The notes: generated from the letters alone by a model not told the origin. A stretch of DNA of 64,000 nt from Sediminibacterium sp. FEMGT703S (GCA_002786355.1 PGCO01000007.1:1-64000), one strand, 5' to 3'. Counted from the stretch's first letter, positions 50,199 through 59,796 are shown. Numbers and translations: made by a program.

Positions 50199-50831
50199 GT
50201 GCAATTTTCTGAAATATACCAACAATTCTTGAGTGGATTGCAACAAACCAGTTTACTCGAATTTGTTGCAGTGTCTGCTGGTATTGCCAGTGTTTGGTAT
50301 AGTAGAAAAGAAAATATTCTAGTTTATCCGATTGGACTTATTAATACCACCATCTACATTTATTTAAGTTTAGAGGGACAACTTTATGGTGAAGCCAGTG
50401 TAAATTTATATTACACCATCGTTAGTATTTATGGTTGGATATGGTGGAGCAAAGTCAATAAAAACACACAGCAAACAGCACTTAAAATATCACGCAGTAA
50501 CGCTAAAGAATGGTTGCAACAGTTGACTTTTTTTACCGTTTTCTATTGTGTACTTTTTTTCGCTTTAACAAAATTGAAAGCCAATTTTGCTCCAGAAGCA
50601 ATTCCTTGGGCAGATGCATTTGCTAGTGCTACAGCCTACACTGGCATGTGGTTAATGGCCAGAAAAAAAGTTGAAAGTTGGTATTGGTGGATTGCAACCA
50701 ATATTGCATCAATTCCCTTATATTTTACCAAAGGATATGTATTTACCAGTGTTCAATTTTTAATACTTTTCGTTCTTGCAATTGCCGGTTTAATGAGCTG
50801 GCATAAAAAAGCCCAACATGAGCGCTATTAA
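50199..50831 (+). CDS. pnuC: Nicotinamide riboside transporter PnuC, 210 aa
   Basis: Seven hydrophobic helices. Characteristic parts are SVWYSRKENILVYPIGLINTTIYIYL (about 29-54), NLYYTIVSIYGWIWW, and the second-half repeat YTGMWLMARKKVESWYWWIATNIASIPLYF. PnuC lets nicotinamide riboside enter by facilitated diffusion and relies on intracellular phosphorylation to trap it. It uses a GTG start 8 bases after nfu and overlaps the next gene, an NR-kinase-like ATPase, by 14 bases. Confidence 0.93.
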   Translation: MQFSEIYQQFLSGLQQTSLLEFVAVSAGIASVWYSRKENILVYPIGLINTTIYIYLSLEGQLYGEASVNLYYTIVSIYGWIWWSKVNKNTQQTALKISRSNAKEWLQQLTFFTVFYCVLFFALTKLKANFAPEAIPWADAFASATAYTGMWLMARKKVESWYWWIATNIASIPLYFTKGYVFTSVQFLILFVLAIAGLMSWHKKAQHERY

Positions 50832-51360
50832 AAAAATTGTTATAATAGGACCAGAAAGTACGGGTAAAAGTACTTTGTGTAAATCACTTGCACTCCATTA
50901 TCAATCTGCTTGGTGCGAAGAATATGCTAGAGAATACCTTTTAGAAAATGGTACCAACTATACTCCTGCGGATTTATTGAAGATTGCAAAAGGTCAATTA
51001 AATATAGAAGAATTAGCTACTAAATCATTAGCAGAAAGCAATAAGACTCCCATTTTATTCATTGATACCGATATGTACGTGATGAAAGTATGGAGTGAAT
51101 ATGTATTTGGTGAGTGTGATTTTTTTATTTTAGATGAAATCGTCAAAAAAAAATACGACGGTTATTTGCTGTGTAATATCGATTTGCCTTGGGTTAAAGA
51201 TGAACTAAGAGAGTACCCCAACGAAAAACCTAGAAAGGAGTTATTTGCTATTTATAAAGATATATTAATCAATCAAACTACTCCATGGACCCTTATTAGT
51301 GGTAGTGATGCTGAACGAACACAAGCGGCAATTAAAGCAGTTGACCAATGGTTGGTTTAA
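50818..51360 (+). CDS. NadR-like nicotinamide riboside kinase (AAA ATPase), 180 aa
   Basis: P-loop GPESTGKS at 11-18 in the NadR/Ttd14 AAA_28 pattern, then CEEYAREYLLENG, the Walker-B-like LFIDTDMYVMKVW, and a lid region (DLPWVKDELREYPNEKPR). It lacks the NMN-adenylyltransferase and HTH domains of E. coli NadR, so it is a kinase-only form. Together with PnuC it forms an uptake-and-trapping pair for NAD salvage. Its 3' end overlaps the convergent mtgA gene by 4 bases. Confidence 0.92.
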   Translation: MSAIKKIVIIGPESTGKSTLCKSLALHYQSAWCEEYAREYLLENGTNYTPADLLKIAKGQLNIEELATKSLAESNKTPILFIDTDMYVMKVWSEYVFGECDFFILDEIVKKKYDGYLLCNIDLPWVKDELREYPNEKPRKELFAIYKDILINQTTPWTLISGSDAERTQAAIKAVDQWLV

Positions 51361-52055
51361 CGCAACAACGCTTGTACGTCTTCGTCTCCAGCTAAATTAT
51401 TCATTTGTTTGAGTATTTGAGGATATCTCCAACCTACCCTTCTGCTCATGGGCTTTACAGTAAATTTTTTGGGGTTGGGTAAACATGCTATAATCATGGC
51501 CGCTTCTGCACGTGTAAGCTTTGACGCATCTTTATTAAAGTAATGCTTAGCAGCGGCTTGAATCCCAAAAATACCTGGACCCATTTCTATTACATTTAAA
51601 TAGACTTCCAAAATGCGCTCTTTACCCCAAACCCATTCAATTAATTTGGTAAAGTACAACTCGGGGACTTTTCGAATGAACTTGGTAATTGATCCCCCCT
51701 GCCATAAAAAAACATTCTTGGCTGTTTGTTGCGTAATGGTACTAGCTCCACCGCCTAATGGTATTTTTGTTTTTTTTCCTTTTTTCTTTGGCTTTAAACT
51801 TTTTTCAATAGCGTCCCAATCAAATCCACTATGGTCTGGAAATGCTTGATCTTCACTGGCTATTGCAGCTAGTTTTACATTGTTTGAAATTTTATTCCAA
51901 CTAATATAATCTCTTTTTAATCCATAACTGAATGAATTAGCTACTTGGGTAATTGTAATTGGGGGCATTAACCAAATACAAATGATGGTATACACTAATG
52001 AGCTAAAAAAAAGAATAAGCAACCATTTGCTAATAAAACGCATAATCTTCCTCAT
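51357..52055 (-). CDS. mtgA: Monofunctional peptidoglycan transglycosylase, 232 aa
   Basis: An N-terminal membrane anchor (residues 8-28), then a GT51 domain: ASEDQAFPDHSGFDWDAI with the catalytic Glu (about residue 68), GGASTITQQTAKNVFLW, KERILEVYLNVIEMGPGIFGIQAAA and ARLTRAEAAMIIACLPNPKKF. It polymerises lipid II into glycan strands. There is no transpeptidase domain. A Lys-rich stretch (KPKKKGKKTK) lies between the first two motifs. Last of a minus-strand group; the pnuC/kinase operon is convergent. Confidence 0.95.
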   Translation of the reverse strand: MRKIMRFISKWLLILFFSSLVYTIICIWLMPPITITQVANSFSYGLKRDYISWNKISNNVKLAAIASEDQAFPDHSGFDWDAIEKSLKPKKKGKKTKIPLGGGASTITQQTAKNVFLWQGGSITKFIRKVPELYFTKLIEWVWGKERILEVYLNVIEMGPGIFGIQAAAKHYFNKDASKLTRAEAAMIIACLPNPKKFTVKPMSRRVGWRYPQILKQMNNLAGDEDVQALLR

Positions 52056-52067
52056 AATGGAAAGATA

Positions 52068-52625
52068 CTATTCATTTTTTGTGCCCGATATCACTTGTAG
52101 CGAATATTTACGCTTGATGGATATTTCAGTTCTATTGACGCTTCTTAGTAAAAAACCTAGGCTTGCTACTCCGGTTGCTATACCTAATTTAGACATATTG
52201 GTTGCATCGAGCACCGATTCATTTAGTATAATCCCATTGACTACATTCAAAAATATATAGCCTAATGCCCCTACTATTAATAAACTGCCGTTTGATAAGT
52301 ATTTTCCTCCTCTATCGGGTAATGGAAATGCTGTTATTTCACTAATATGAAGCTTAAGTAGGCCATGAAAGGAGGTATCTAATTTAGGAAAACCATAATA
52401 ATCTGGTACCCTGCGTATCGAAAACATATTTACCCATAATGAATCGTTTCGCATTTCTTTAATACTACCTTCTATCCATTGTTGATTTAAAAACTTAAAA
52501 TGGATATAGCTCCCTTTTACAAAAGTTTTTTGTGTAATGCCTCTTTTTTTAAGTAACAACAAATCAGTTTGAGCTTCGACATTTAAAGCAAGTAGCACAA
52601 AAAACAATAGTAATGGTTTTTGCAT
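52068..52625 (-). CDS. Exported or membrane protein of unknown function, 185 aa
   Basis: Signal peptide at residues 1-18 (VEAQ). A beta-rich middle (VKGSYIHFKFLNQQWIEGSIKEMRNDSLWV, SEITAFPLP) suggests a small barrel of the kind that reads KGxxIxxxxxxG...GxI in other Bacteroidota proteins. Two hydrophobic segments at about 114-132 and 148-160 are probably membrane helices. I know no function for it. It lies between mtgA (12 bases) and the LysE gene (26 bases) and may be co-transcribed with them. Confidence 0.78.
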   Translation of the reverse strand: MQKPLLLFFVLLALNVEAQTDLLLLKKRGITQKTFVKGSYIHFKFLNQQWIEGSIKEMRNDSLWVNMFSIRRVPDYYGFPKLDTSFHGLLKLHISEITAFPLPDRGGKYLSNGSLLIVGALGYIFLNVVNGIILNESVLDATNMSKLGIATGVASLGFLLRSVNRTEISIKRKYSLQVISGTKNE

Positions 52626-52651
52626 ATTCTAATTTACTATAATTATACATC

Positions 52652-53308
52652 CTATTTAAGCTTGTCTCCAAAATTGAGTACACCCCAAATTAATGCAATA
52701 CCAAATCCAATTAAGATTAGACCTGAAAGCTTGTTGATATGATGCAATATTTTAGGAGTGAGGCGCTCTCTTAACTTACCAGCCAAAGCCACTTTAGCGA
52801 TATCTGATAGTAATACAAAAACCAAACATGTGATAAAAACAATCCATTTATATTGGGTTGGATTGGGTGTACTTGCCGCATCGCCTGTAATGGCGGCTGT
52901 CCATGCAAACCAAAAAAGAAATACAGCGGGGTTAAGCATATTCATAAAATACCCAGCCAAAAAAATCCCTAATAAGTCTCTTGTTCTAAGTTTTTTAGTT
53001 TCAATTTTATTGTCTTCGTCAACTAGTACTTTTTTGAAGAAGAAAGTATAAATACCTACCCCTATTAAAAAAATACTGCCTGCAATTGCAATGGTATTGC
53101 TATGAGATAATGCAGTAGTAAAAAAAGAAGTGAAAATATTACAAACCAGTACCAAACTAATATCACTAGCAGAAACACCTGCAACAAATGTGTATCCTGC
53201 TTTGTGGCCATTGGCCAAACTTTGCTTGATTATGGCAAAAATGACTGGGCCCACCGAAATGCTCAGAATCAATCCTAAAACCAGTCCTTTCATCAATGGT
53301 GCAAGCAT
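52652..53308 (-). CDS. LysE/RhtB-family exporter, 218 aa
   Basis: Six membrane helices with the family opening LVLGLILSISVGPVIFAIIKQSLANGHKAGYTFVAGVSASDI (about residues 9-50), which contains the conserved PGP-like SVGP motif. LysE-type proteins export amino acids or related solutes using the proton gradient. The exported compound cannot be read from the sequence. In a minus-strand group with mtgA and the unknown membrane protein. Confidence 0.9.
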   Translation of the reverse strand: MLAPLMKGLVLGLILSISVGPVIFAIIKQSLANGHKAGYTFVAGVSASDISLVLVCNIFTSFFTTALSHSNTIAIAGSIFLIGVGIYTFFFKKVLVDEDNKIETKKLRTRDLLGIFLAGYFMNMLNPAVFLFWFAWTAAITGDAASTPNPTQYKWIVFITCLVFVLLSDIAKVALAGKLRERLTPKILHHINKLSGLILIGFGIALIWGVLNFGDKLK

Positions 53309-53359
53309 GCTTTTAGCCTTTGTTTTGTTGGTTTACAAAAATAACTGATTAGTGCTATT

Positions 53360-54016
53360 TTAACGGATAATTGTTGCGCTGAAAATCTTGTCTAAACCAG
53401 GAAAGTATTGGTTTAGGTATTTATTGCCATACAAATAAACTGAATCTTGATGCGGTAAAATTTGCTTGGCATATTGATCATTCAATCGAAAGAACGTGTT
53501 CATACCAGAAACTACTTTACCAAAAGGAGGATATCCATGTACTCCTTCTCGAATAGTAGTATCTAATTTGGGATTGTCTTGCATATTCACAAACAATTGT
53601 GTGGTACGCGAATTTTTTTCACTTCTTGCAAACGCCACCATGCCCTTTCTATGTTTCTGAACAACTGGCTCGTCTTTTAATCTAGCTCTATCCCAGAAGT
53701 TACTCAGTTTGGGGTTGTCAGAAATGCCAAACTGTACAACATAATCTTTCTCTACCCTGAAAATAAAGATATTGGTATAAAAGCCTTTCTTCACTAAAGT
53801 ATAAAATCGATCTACAGCTAATGGGGCCCAAGATCGATTGGATTGAATGATAAAATCTCCTTTATTCGTTTTAAAAAGCACTTTGAATGTTTCTGGTGCA
53901 GTTAAATCTTTATGGAAGAACCCCTTATTGGGGATGGTAGATTTTTGCGCAAATACGAATGAACAAAAAAATATTGTTGATAAAACAGAAAGGGCAAGAA
54001 ATTGCTTTAACCTCAT
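53360..54016 (-). CDS. Exported cyclophilin-type peptidyl-prolyl isomerase, 218 aa
   Basis: Signal peptide at residues 1-23 (VFAQ). Cyclophilin core: FKTNKGDFIIQSNRSWAPLAVDRFYTLVKKGFY, IFRVEKDYVVQFG with the catalytic Arg, and VNMQDNPKLD, where QGG is replaced by QFG. It should help fold periplasmic proteins. Its sequence diverges from E. coli PpiA but the catalytic Arg is kept. It overlaps the upstream GH3-auxin-type gene by 4 bases, so the two are translated together. Confidence 0.88.
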   Translation of the reverse strand: MRLKQFLALSVLSTIFFCSFVFAQKSTIPNKGFFHKDLTAPETFKVLFKTNKGDFIIQSNRSWAPLAVDRFYTLVKKGFYTNIFIFRVEKDYVVQFGISDNPKLSNFWDRARLKDEPVVQKHRKGMVAFARSEKNSRTTQLFVNMQDNPKLDTTIREGVHGYPPFGKVVSGMNTFFRLNDQYAKQILPHQDSVYLYGNKYLNQYFPGLDKIFSATIIR

Positions 54017-55536
54017 TTATTTTTTTCTAAGAATTGATACCAATCATTTAACATAGATCCTTTTAATACCCTTGGGAATTTATGTTGTCCGCCAAGTTTT
54101 CCTTTACTCAACATAAAATTCATAAAATCGTCTTCCTTTAACACGGTTAATTTCATTTCTTTCAAAGCGCTTTTTCGTTCTACCGCATAGTCATCATTCA
54201 GTTCGTTCAAGCACTCATCAATAAATTGTCCCAAAATATTGCTGTCTATATTGTCATTACAAGCAACAAACCAATGGTGTCCAAAGAAATTTCCCACTGG
54301 TACGCCTGCAACTGTAAACTCAGGAATACTGATATTGAATTTTTCGGAAGCCATTTGAACAGCTTTGTTCATATTATCTACACTCAAATGCTCTCCCACT
54401 AAACTTAAAAAGTGTTTAGTTCTTCCCGTAATAATAATTTCCGATCTTTCTTTGTCTACAAACCGAACCGTATCGCCAATTAAATAGCGCCAAGTGCCGG
54501 CTGTTGTGCTGATTAATAAAGCATAGTCCTTTCCTTCTTCCACTTCGTGTAACATAAGTGCTTCAGGATTACTTATCATTTCTCCATCGGCTGTAAAATT
54601 GTGTTCATCAAAGGGAACGAATTCTAAAAAAATATGTTCGTTGGTAACAAGTCGCATCCCTTTTGCATACTGCCTATCTTGGTACGCAATAAAACCTTCG
54701 CTTGCTAAATAGGTTTCTATATATGTGATGGGCTTACCCAACATTTTTTCGAAGCCTTTTTTATAGGGTTCAAAACTAACTCCACCATGTACAAAAAATG
54801 CGAGGTTAGGCCATAGCTCATGAATATGATTAAGCTTGTATCGCTCCACAATTTGCTCTACACACATTTGAATCCAAGCAGGCACGCCAATTAAAAAGCC
54901 AATATCCCACTCAGGCGCTTTTTCTACTATCTCTGCAATTTTTTTATTCCAATCTTTTTGCTTGGCTATTTTTTTACCTGGCTTATAAAATGGTTGAAAC
55001 CAAAATGGTGCTTTTTTTGCAGTTATTCCACTAAGGTCTCCTGCAAAATATCCTGGTCCTTTTTGTAATTCGGTACTCCCTCCAAGTGTTAACCACCCCT
55101 TGCTGATTGAAGCAAAAGGAATGTTCTCATATTTACCTAAACTAAGCAGCTGCTTAATCATCACAATTTTATTCCCACGCAACAAATCATTGGTGATGGG
55201 AATATATTTACTTGCAGACTCACTCGTTCCACTGCTTAATGCGTAATATTTAATCTTTCCTGGCCAACAGATATCACTTTGTCCTTCAATGGTTTTATGC
55301 CACCACTCATTATATATTTTATTGTAATTAAATGTTGGAACAATTTCCTGAAACTTTTTCCCGGGGTGTTTACTCAACAATATTTCATCAAAACGGTATT
55401 GTTGACCAAAGGAAGTAAACCTTGCTTTTTTCAATAGTTTCTTAAGCACCCGCAACTGATCTCTTCTGAGATTGTTCTGTGGAAGCCTCAGTGCCTTTAA
55501 TATTGCGTTCGGCAGTTTCAGATCAATTATCGGCAT
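54013..55536 (-). CDS. GH3-auxin-responsive-promoter family acyl-adenylate protein, 507 aa
   Basis: Matches the plant GH3/JAR1 family as found in Bacteroidota: the adenylate loop YALSSGTSESASKYIPIT (ATP-binding), the motif around YLASEGFIAYQDRQ, and GTWRYLIGDTVRFVDKERSEIIITGRTKHF (hinge). In plants these enzymes join amino acids to acyl hormones; the bacterial substrate is unknown. No membrane segment. Coupled with the cyclophilin gene. It is not related to glycoside hydrolase family 3 in spite of the name. Confidence 0.92.
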   Translation of the reverse strand: MPIIDLKLPNAILKALRLPQNNLRRDQLRVLKKLLKKARFTSFGQQYRFDEILLSKHPGKKFQEIVPTFNYNKIYNEWWHKTIEGQSDICWPGKIKYYALSSGTSESASKYIPITNDLLRGNKIVMIKQLLSLGKYENIPFASISKGWLTLGGSTELQKGPGYFAGDLSGITAKKAPFWFQPFYKPGKKIAKQKDWNKKIAEIVEKAPEWDIGFLIGVPAWIQMCVEQIVERYKLNHIHELWPNLAFFVHGGVSFEPYKKGFEKMLGKPITYIETYLASEGFIAYQDRQYAKGMRLVTNEHIFLEFVPFDEHNFTADGEMISNPEALMLHEVEEGKDYALLISTTAGTWRYLIGDTVRFVDKERSEIIITGRTKHFLSLVGEHLSVDNMNKAVQMASEKFNISIPEFTVAGVPVGNFFGHHWFVACNDNIDSNILGQFIDECLNELNDDYAVERKSALKEMKLTVLKEDDFMNFMLSKGKLGGQHKFPRVLKGSMLNDWYQFLEKNK

Positions 55537-55609
55537 GCGTTCGTTTACAGTTAAGCTACGAAGCTAAACTAAATGAATTATATATAATATTTTGTGAAAA
55601 GGCTATTAC

Positions 55610-56464
55610 TTATTTTTTATTCCATTGAGCTATGAACCAAAATAGTCGGATGCATTTTTGAAGAAACCATATTCCTAAAACGCCTCCATACATTTTCGGG
55701 TATTTTTTTATGAAAATGATCATTGATCCATAGAAATGTGATAAATAGGCAGGATCTTGTTTAGAACTTGCTCCCTTGTAATGGGTAATGCTTAAATTTC
55801 CTAAATAATGGTTCTCGAATCCTTGCTGAAGAATTCTTAAACTGAGGTCTATATCCTCCCCGTACATAAAAAAGGATTCATCAAAGCCATTCAGTTTTTT
55901 AATTAATGGAGTTGGCATCATGATAAAAGCTCCTGCTAAAACAGGCACTTGATAAACTGTGTTCTTATCTAAATGACCTAAAGCATAGCTATTAAAAAAA
56001 GCAGATTCAGGGAAAGAACTCGCTAAACCAGTTAATTTAAATAAGGAACCCAGTAAACTTGGCTGGTCTCTTTTGCTTTCTGGTAAAAAACATCCATCCC
56101 CATTAAGCATTTGTACTCCAACCGCTCCAACCTGAGGATGGTTCGTTAAATAGTCTAAGGCATCATGAAGCACATTCGACCGGATAGAAGTATCAGGATT
56201 TAAAAACAATATATATTTCCCTATAGCTTTTTTTAACGCTAAATTATTGGCCCGAGCAAATCCTATATTTTGGTTTAAACAAATCCATTCAACCCTTGAA
56301 AAACTTGCAGCCAATTTTATCTGTTTAGCTTCCTCTGTATCATTATCTACCACAATAATCTGTGCATCTAGAGTACTCAACGCTGCTGAAACCGCCTGTA
56401 AACAAGCATCCAAATAGGGATAAACCCGATAATTAACAATGATTATGGAAAGTTCGGTAGTCAC
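55610..56464 (-). CDS. Glycosyltransferase family 2 protein, 284 aa
   Basis: GT-A fold: ELSIIIVNYRVYPYLDACLQAV (residues 4-25), VVDNDTEEA, NIGFARANNLALKKAIGKYILFLNPDTSI (DxD-like NPDT), GAFIMM and GFDESFFMYGEDIDLSLRI. This arrangement is that of rhamnosyl-type transferases that build surface polysaccharides. A hydrophobic stretch near the C-terminus (about 262-278) may sit at the membrane. The start codon is GTG. Divergent from the phosphatase gene at 56507. Confidence 0.92.
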   Translation of the reverse strand: MTTELSIIIVNYRVYPYLDACLQAVSAALSTLDAQIIVVDNDTEEAKQIKLAASFSRVEWICLNQNIGFARANNLALKKAIGKYILFLNPDTSIRSNVLHDALDYLTNHPQVGAVGVQMLNGDGCFLPESKRDQPSLLGSLFKLTGLASSFPESAFFNSYALGHLDKNTVYQVPVLAGAFIMMPTPLIKKLNGFDESFFMYGEDIDLSLRILQQGFENHYLGNLSITHYKGASSKQDPAYLSHFYGSMIIFIKKYPKMYGGVLGIWFLQKCIRLFWFIAQWNKK

Positions 56465-56506
56465 AATATTGTTCCAAAGATGCAGAATCTGGGTTACTTT
56501 TGCGCC

Positions 56507-57283
56507 ATGCTTAAAGAAACCTTATTAAAAGCCACCGAAGCAGGGGCTGTTCAACTTCGACATTTTTTTAATGGAACATTTGCCATCAGCAATAAAGAGG
56601 GCATTAATAACCTGGTAACCGAAGCAGATCATGCAGCTGAGAAAGCTATTATGGATACCATTCAGGCTGAATTTCCAGATCATTTTATTTTGAGTGAAGA
56701 ATCTGGTGAATTAAAACAAGATTCTACTTATAAATGGATTATAGACCCCATTGACGGAACAGTAAACTTTGCCAATGGCATTCCAATTTGCTGCGTGAGT
56801 ATTGGAATTGAGAAGGATGGTAAAATGATTATGGGTGCGGTTTACAACCCTTTTATGAATGAATTTTACTTTGCAGAAAGAGGTAAGGGCGCTTTTTTAA
56901 ACGATCAAAAAATTCGGGTAGGAAATAAAACGACTTTAATCAAGAGCTGCTTAGTAACAGGATTCCCCTACACTTATTTAGACGCACCCAACGGACCCTT
57001 ACAGGTTTTTGAAAAATTAATTAGAAAAGGAGTTCCTGTAAGAAGACTGGGAAGTGCTGCTGTTGATTTATGTTGGGTAGCAGCAGGAAGGTTTGATGGA
57101 TTTTACGAACACAAATTACAAGCATGGGATAGTGCTGCAGGATTTTTAATGGTAGAAGAAGCAGGTGGAAAAGTAACCGACTTTAAAGGTGATTATTATT
57201 CTCCTTACCAACCACATATTATTGCTACCAATGGCCATATTCACGATGAATTAGTAGCTGTTGTAAACGGGGGACCTTTCTAA
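56507..57283 (+). CDS. suhB: Inositol monophosphatase family protein, 258 aa
   Basis: Metal-site motifs LSEES (62-66), DPIDGTVNF (80-88) and WDSAAGFLMVEEAGG near residue 213 (AWDSAA). It hydrolyses inositol-1-phosphate or related sugar phosphates, such as phosphoadenosine phosphate. A longer frame from 56480 exists, but MLKETLLKATEAG is the normal family start. The thiL gene starts 9 bases downstream, with the S41 peptidase after it. Confidence 0.93.
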   Translation: MLKETLLKATEAGAVQLRHFFNGTFAISNKEGINNLVTEADHAAEKAIMDTIQAEFPDHFILSEESGELKQDSTYKWIIDPIDGTVNFANGIPICCVSIGIEKDGKMIMGAVYNPFMNEFYFAERGKGAFLNDQKIRVGNKTTLIKSCLVTGFPYTYLDAPNGPLQVFEKLIRKGVPVRRLGSAAVDLCWVAAGRFDGFYEHKLQAWDSAAGFLMVEEAGGKVTDFKGDYYSPYQPHIIATNGHIHDELVAVVNGGPF

Positions 57284-57292
57284 AAAGATTGT

Positions 57293-58324
57293 ATGGAACA
57301 AAGAACAGAAATAGCCGACTTAGGCGAGTTTGGTTTAATTGAACATTTAACAAAAAACGCAGAAATACAAAATGCTTCAACCATTTTAGGAGTGGGTGAT
57401 GATGCTGCAGTGATTGACCATTTTGGCAAACAGACTGTAGTGACCACCGACTTATTGCTAGAGGGTATTCATTTTGATTTGATGTATACGCCATTGAAGC
57501 ATTTAGGATATAAAGCAGTTGTAGTAAATCTTAGCGATATCTATGCAATGAATGCAACCCCTACTCAAATCACATTGAGTATTGGTATCAGTAATCGTTT
57601 TAGCGTAGAGGCATTGAATGAATTTTATGAAGGGGTTTATTTTGCTTGTGAAAAATACGGAGTAGACTTAATAGGAGGCGATACTTCTTCTTCTTTGAAG
57701 GGCTTTGTAATATCTGTTACCGCTATTGGAGAAGTAGCCCCCGATCAATTTGTAAAGCGCAGTACTGCAAGGAAAGGAGATTTGATTTGTGTGAGTGGGG
57801 ATCTTGGTGGGGCTTATTTAGGGTTGACCTTGATGGAAAGAGAAAAAAAGATTTACCAAGAAAATCCAACTATTCAACCAGACTTAGAAGACGAGAGTTA
57901 TATCGTAGGTAAATTATTAAAGCCTGAAGCTAGAAAAGACATCATTGAATTTTTTGCGAGTAACCAAATTGTTCCAACTGCTATGATGGATGTAAGTGAT
58001 GGTATCAGTAGTGAAGTATTACATCTTTGTAAGCAGTCTAATTTAGGCGCTCGTGTGTACGAAGAAAAATTACCCATTGCAGACGCCAGCAGAAAAGCTG
58101 CATTTAAGTTTGGTTTAGATCCAACTGTTTGCGCATTAAATGGTGGAGAAGATTACGAATTGATTTTTACTATTGCTCAAGAAGACCATGATAAAATTGT
58201 ACTAAACGAAGAAATCAGTGTGATAGGATATATCACCGATCTAGAAGAAGGTGTTAAGCTTTTAACGAAGGGAGGGAATCAATACGATTTGAAGGCTCAG
58301 GGTTGGAATGCTTTTAATTCATAA
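57293..58324 (+). CDS. thiL: Thiamine-phosphate kinase, 343 aa
   Basis: PurM-like fold: LGVGDDAAVIDHFGKQTVVTTDLLLEGIHFD (residues 33-64), the metal-binding VNLSDIYAMNA, LIGGDTSSS, GDLGGAYLGL, MMDVSDGISSEVLHLC and NGGEDYELIFTI. It phosphorylates thiamine monophosphate to thiamine pyrophosphate. No THI box is seen upstream; it lies between an inositol monophosphatase and an S41 peptidase, 2 bases before the latter. Confidence 0.96.
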   Translation: MEQRTEIADLGEFGLIEHLTKNAEIQNASTILGVGDDAAVIDHFGKQTVVTTDLLLEGIHFDLMYTPLKHLGYKAVVVNLSDIYAMNATPTQITLSIGISNRFSVEALNEFYEGVYFACEKYGVDLIGGDTSSSLKGFVISVTAIGEVAPDQFVKRSTARKGDLICVSGDLGGAYLGLTLMEREKKIYQENPTIQPDLEDESYIVGKLLKPEARKDIIEFFASNQIVPTAMMDVSDGISSEVLHLCKQSNLGARVYEEKLPIADASRKAAFKFGLDPTVCALNGGEDYELIFTIAQEDHDKIVLNEEISVIGYITDLEEGVKLLTKGGNQYDLKAQGWNAFNS

Positions 58325-58326
58325 GT

Positions 58327-59796
58327 ATGAAAAGCCTGTTGGTATTGGTTTGGAGTATTTTACTGCTGGGCGAATTAAACGCCCAAAAAGCATATAGTGC
58401 TTTGCCGAAGTATGCAGCAAGCAAATTAAAAGAAGATGCAGTAATATTAAAAAAAGTATTGGAAGCCAATCATCCTAGCTTGTATTGGTATTCCTCTAAG
58501 TTACACTTAGACAGTGCTTTTGAAAACATGATGAATGGCATTACTGATTCTTTAAATGAAATTGAATACAGAAATAAAATTGCACCCTGGGTGGCGCTAA
58601 TAAAATGTGGACATACCACTACACTGTATTCTAAACAGTTCATCAAACAATTCCCAAAGTACCGGTATCCTCGATTCCCATTACAAATCAAATTTTGGGA
58701 AGATAGTGCAGTGGTGTTAAGTAATGGTTATTTGAAAGATTCAATCATCAAACGTGGAACCATTGTACACAGTATTAACAATAAACCCATTTCAATTTAC
58801 AGAGATAGTTTATTCAAACAAATAGCTACTGATGGATATGCTATGAATCACCAATACCAAACACTGAGCAGTATTTTTCCCGATGGCTTTAAACAAGTAT
58901 TTGGTGTAGACAGCAGTTATTTAATTGGATACATTAATCAAGCGGGAAAACATGATACCATTTCATTGGGTAATTATGCACCAGTTCCAAGAGATACTAG
59001 TATTAGTTTACCAAGACCAACTCAAAGACAAACTACATTAAGCAAAAGACAGTTGCGATTATTGTCCATTCGTTCGCTTAGTATTGATACCATAACCCAC
59101 AGTGCTTATATTCGATTAACCAGTTTTAGTAAGGGAAATTTAAAATCATTTTTTAGGCGCAGCTTTAAAAAATTAAAAGAAGAAAATATTCAACACTTAA
59201 TTCTTGATTTAAGAGAAAATGGTGGAGGAAAAATTACCAACAGTATTGCACTCACTAAATACTTGAAAGAATCTCCTTTTAAAATTGCAGACTCAGTGGT
59301 TGCCTTCAGTAGAAAATTTAAACACGGAAAATATATTCAATCTAGCTGGATGTATTGGTTGGCAATGAACTTGGGAGCGAGCAAAGCTGCCGATGGATCC
59401 ATTCACTACAAAAGATTTGAGCGTCATTATTATCAGCCGAAGAACCGTTTTGCATTTAAGGGTAAAACTTATTTAGTGCAAGGAGGATATACCTTTTCTG
59501 CAGCTACCATGGTAGTGGGTGCTTTAAAAGGACAAGAAAATATTCAAGTAGTAGGAGAGGAATCAGGAGGAGGACAATATGGTAATTCGGCCATGCATAT
59601 TCCTTATATCACTTTACCCAATACAAAACTAAGAGTAAGACTCCCTTTATATAGAATGGTCGTTAATCAAAACTTACAAAAAGGAAGAGGCATAGAACCA
59701 GACATAAAAATACCGCCATCTTCGTATGCAATCCGTGTAGGATTTGATCCAAAAATGGCGGCAATTCAAGCATTGATTAAAGACAAAAACAATTAG
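58327..59796 (+). CDS. Exported S41-family (C-terminal processing) peptidase, 489 aa
   Basis: Signal peptide at residues 1-19 (LNAQ). A central PDZ-like segment (about 130-175, GTIVHSINNKPISIYRD) precedes the catalytic core: HLILDLRENGGGKITNSIAL and the nucleophile Ser391 in GGYTFSAATM, followed by GEESGGGQYG. Lacking the Ser-Lys dyad spacing of CtpA, it belongs to the tricorn-like S41 proteins common in Bacteroidota. It degrades or processes periplasmic proteins. Ends overlapping the convergent small gene by 4 bases. Confidence 0.9.
   Translation: MKSLLVLVWSILLLGELNAQKAYSALPKYAASKLKEDAVILKKVLEANHPSLYWYSSKLHLDSAFENMMNGITDSLNEIEYRNKIAPWVALIKCGHTTTLYSKQFIKQFPKYRYPRFPLQIKFWEDSAVVLSNGYLKDSIIKRGTIVHSINNKPISIYRDSLFKQIATDGYAMNHQYQTLSSIFPDGFKQVFGVDSSYLIGYINQAGKHDTISLGNYAPVPRDTSISLPRPTQRQTTLSKRQLRLLSIRSLSIDTITHSAYIRLTSFSKGNLKSFFRRSFKKLKEENIQHLILDLRENGGGKITNSIALTKYLKESPFKIADSVVAFSRKFKHGKYIQSSWMYWLAMNLGASKAADGSIHYKRFERHYYQPKNRFAFKGKTYLVQGGYTFSAATMVVGALKGQENIQVVGEESGGGQYGNSAMHIPYITLPNTKLRVRLPLYRMVVNQNLQKGRGIEPDIKIPPSSYAIRVGFDPKMAAIQALIKDKNN

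Noticed and set aside
54013..55536. Glycoside hydrolase family 3 enzyme
   Set aside because: The name GH3 here refers to the auxin-responsive acyl-adenylate family; the protein has no glycosidase motifs.
57200..57300. TPP riboswitch before thiL
   Set aside because: The gap to the upstream gene is 9 bases and no THI box is visible.
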